A stretch of DNA of 6,563 nucleotides, from the NCBI GenBank assembly GCA_002455655.1, contig DKLF01000123.1, forward strand, positions 1 to 6,563, written 5' to 3'. This DNA comes from Oscillibacter sp. UBA6647 (GTDB lineage: Bacteria > Bacillota > Clostridia > Oscillospirales > Oscillospiraceae). Every line of letters begins with the position of its first letter. Position 1 is the first letter of the stretch. The notes below the pieces were generated by a model. That model made no database searches. It was not told the DNA's origin and saw only the letters and a list, made by a program, of their open reading frames with translations. A program made the position numbers and the translations under genes. Positions 5,643-6,563 of this stretch are shown piece after piece.

Positions 5643-6563
5643 ATGCGAAAACAAATTTTGTTCATGCTGGGACTGTCGCTGGCGTTGCTGGCGGGCTGTG
5701 CCAACGCGGCTCCCGGCGGCCCGGCATCCGAACCGGCGGACGAGTCCCTTGGCGCCATGGGGGCGGCCAGTGTGCTGTCTTCTGCGTCGGAGTCGCTGGA
5801 CTTTGTGCTGGAGAGCGAAAAGAAAAGCGACACGCGCGTTGCGGAAGACGGCACCACGCTGGCCTCATACAGCTATGAGCTTCCCGTACTCCGGGTAATC
5901 ACGGAGGCCGGCCAGATTCTGGACTCTGCCGCCACGGCGGCAGAGAAGGCTGCGCTGGACGTAGCCGCCGCATTCAACAGCAATTTTGAAGATTGGCTGG
6001 AGAGCACGGATTTTTCAAGTGTGCTTGACTGGGCGGAAGAGGATTACGCCCGCCGGGTGGAAGGCAATTTGGGCTGGTATAACAATTATGAGGAGGAGTT
6101 CACCTTCACCTCCTGGCGGACGGATCGACTGATCAGCATTGGCGGGGCATATTACAGCTATACCGGCGGCGCTCATCCCAATTCCGTTTTCTTGGGTTGG
6201 AACTTTGATTTGCAGACCGGACGTTTTCTTCACCCGGCGGCGCTGGGTGAGGATTCCGAGAAATTTCAGGCGGCGGTGACGGAGGAAATTATCCGGCAGG
6301 CCGACGCCCGGGCCACCGAGAATGGCTTTGAATCGCCTACGGAAATGTATTGGGAAGACTATCAGAGCATTGCCGCCCAGTGGCCCGATTATGCCGTGAC
6401 GTTTTCTGACGAAGGCATGACGGTGGTCTTTTCCGCCTATGGAATGGCCAGCTACGCTGCGGGAGAGCAGACCTTTGTCCTTGACCGGGACTTTTTGGAG
6501 CCCTATCTCAGCGCGGATGGCAGACGTCTGCTGAACATTTCCAAAAACATGGAAGACGCGGCG
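5643..6563 (+). CDS. Lipoprotein with DUF4163/DUF3298 (RsiV/PdaC-like) sequence, 3' end outside window
   Basis: The reading frame is open for 307 codons to the window edge with no stop. It starts at ATG 5643 with AAGGAG 7 nt upstream. The N-terminus is a lipoprotein signal: a basic start, a hydrophobic stretch and the lipobox LLAGC with lipidated C19, so the mature protein is anchored on the outer face of the membrane. A Gly/Pro/Ala/Glu-rich linker follows. From about 75 to 180 the sequence looks like DUF4163 and ends in YSYTGGAHPN (171-180), a hallmark of this group. About 195-290 resembles DUF3298, with FSAYGMASYAAGEQTFVL. These domains occur in the anti-sigma factor RsiV, where they bind lysozyme, and next to the deacetylase domain of PdaC. 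No anti-sigma region or catalytic domain is visible here, so only surface ligand binding can be suggested. The 14-nt gap suggests an operon with tmcAL. Confidence 0.85.
   Translation, partial: MRKQILFMLGLSLALLAGCANAAPGGPASEPADESLGAMGAASVLSSASESLDFVLESEKKSDTRVAEDGTTLASYSYELPVLRVITEAGQILDSAATAAEKAALDVAAAFNSNFEDWLESTDFSSVLDWAEEDYARRVEGNLGWYNNYEEEFTFTSWRTDRLISIGGAYYSYTGGAHPNSVFLGWNFDLQTGRFLHPAALGEDSEKFQAAVTEEIIRQADARATENGFESPTEMYWEDYQSIAAQWPDYAVTFSDEGMTVVFSAYGMASYAAGEQTFVLDRDFLEPYLSADGRRLLNISKNMEDAA

Overview
The window looks like an ordinary chromosomal segment of a fairly GC-rich (above 50% by eye) low-branching Firmicute, most likely a gut Clostridia/Oscillospiraceae-type bacterium. This rests on the TmcAL (YlbM) protein, a mainly Firmicutes family, on the clostridial-type acetate kinase, on a BvgS-like hybrid kinase with two extracellular solute-binding domains, and on an RsiV/PdaC-like lipoprotein. 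The assignment is inference from protein flavour; no rRNA or other strong taxonomic marker is present.

Layout from left to right. (1) 48-2831, minus strand: a membrane hybrid sensor histidine kinase with a signal peptide, two periplasmic-binding-protein type domains, one transmembrane helix, HisKA, HATPase_c and a C-terminal receiver. Its upstream region (2832-2931) is rich in small symmetric elements: a plausible -35/-10 pair, a perfect 14-bp palindrome at the expected transcription start, and two 13-bp direct repeats in the leader. (2) 2971-3013: a strong Rho-independent terminator for the minus strand, ending the ackA transcript. (3) 3044-4243, minus strand: acetate kinase (ackA), complete with all catalytic residues. 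(4) 4244-4419: a divergent intergenic region with a good minus-strand promoter for ackA, a weaker plus-strand candidate for tmcAL and an imperfect inverted repeat between them. (5) 4420-5628, plus strand: tRNA(Met) cytidine acetate ligase (tmcAL), which starts at a GTG with a good ribosome binding site rather than at the in-frame ATG 99 bases upstream. (6) 5643 to the window edge, plus strand: a lipoprotein with DUF4163/DUF3298-like sequence, open at its 3' end, 14 nt after tmcAL and probably co-transcribed with it.

How the genes relate. AckA interconverts acetate and acetyl phosphate with ATP/ADP, and TmcAL consumes acetate and ATP to acetylate the wobble cytidine of elongator tRNA(Met). Two acetate-using enzymes are thus divergently transcribed from one short region. 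The kinase and the lipoprotein face the outside of the cell, but nothing in the window ties them to acetate metabolism. I see no mobile element, CRISPR array, RNA gene, toxin-antitoxin or defence system, and no convincing undescribed system. The items worth a second look are the symmetric elements upstream of the kinase, the degenerate second sensor domain, the altered motif in TmcAL and the shared ackA/tmcAL control region.
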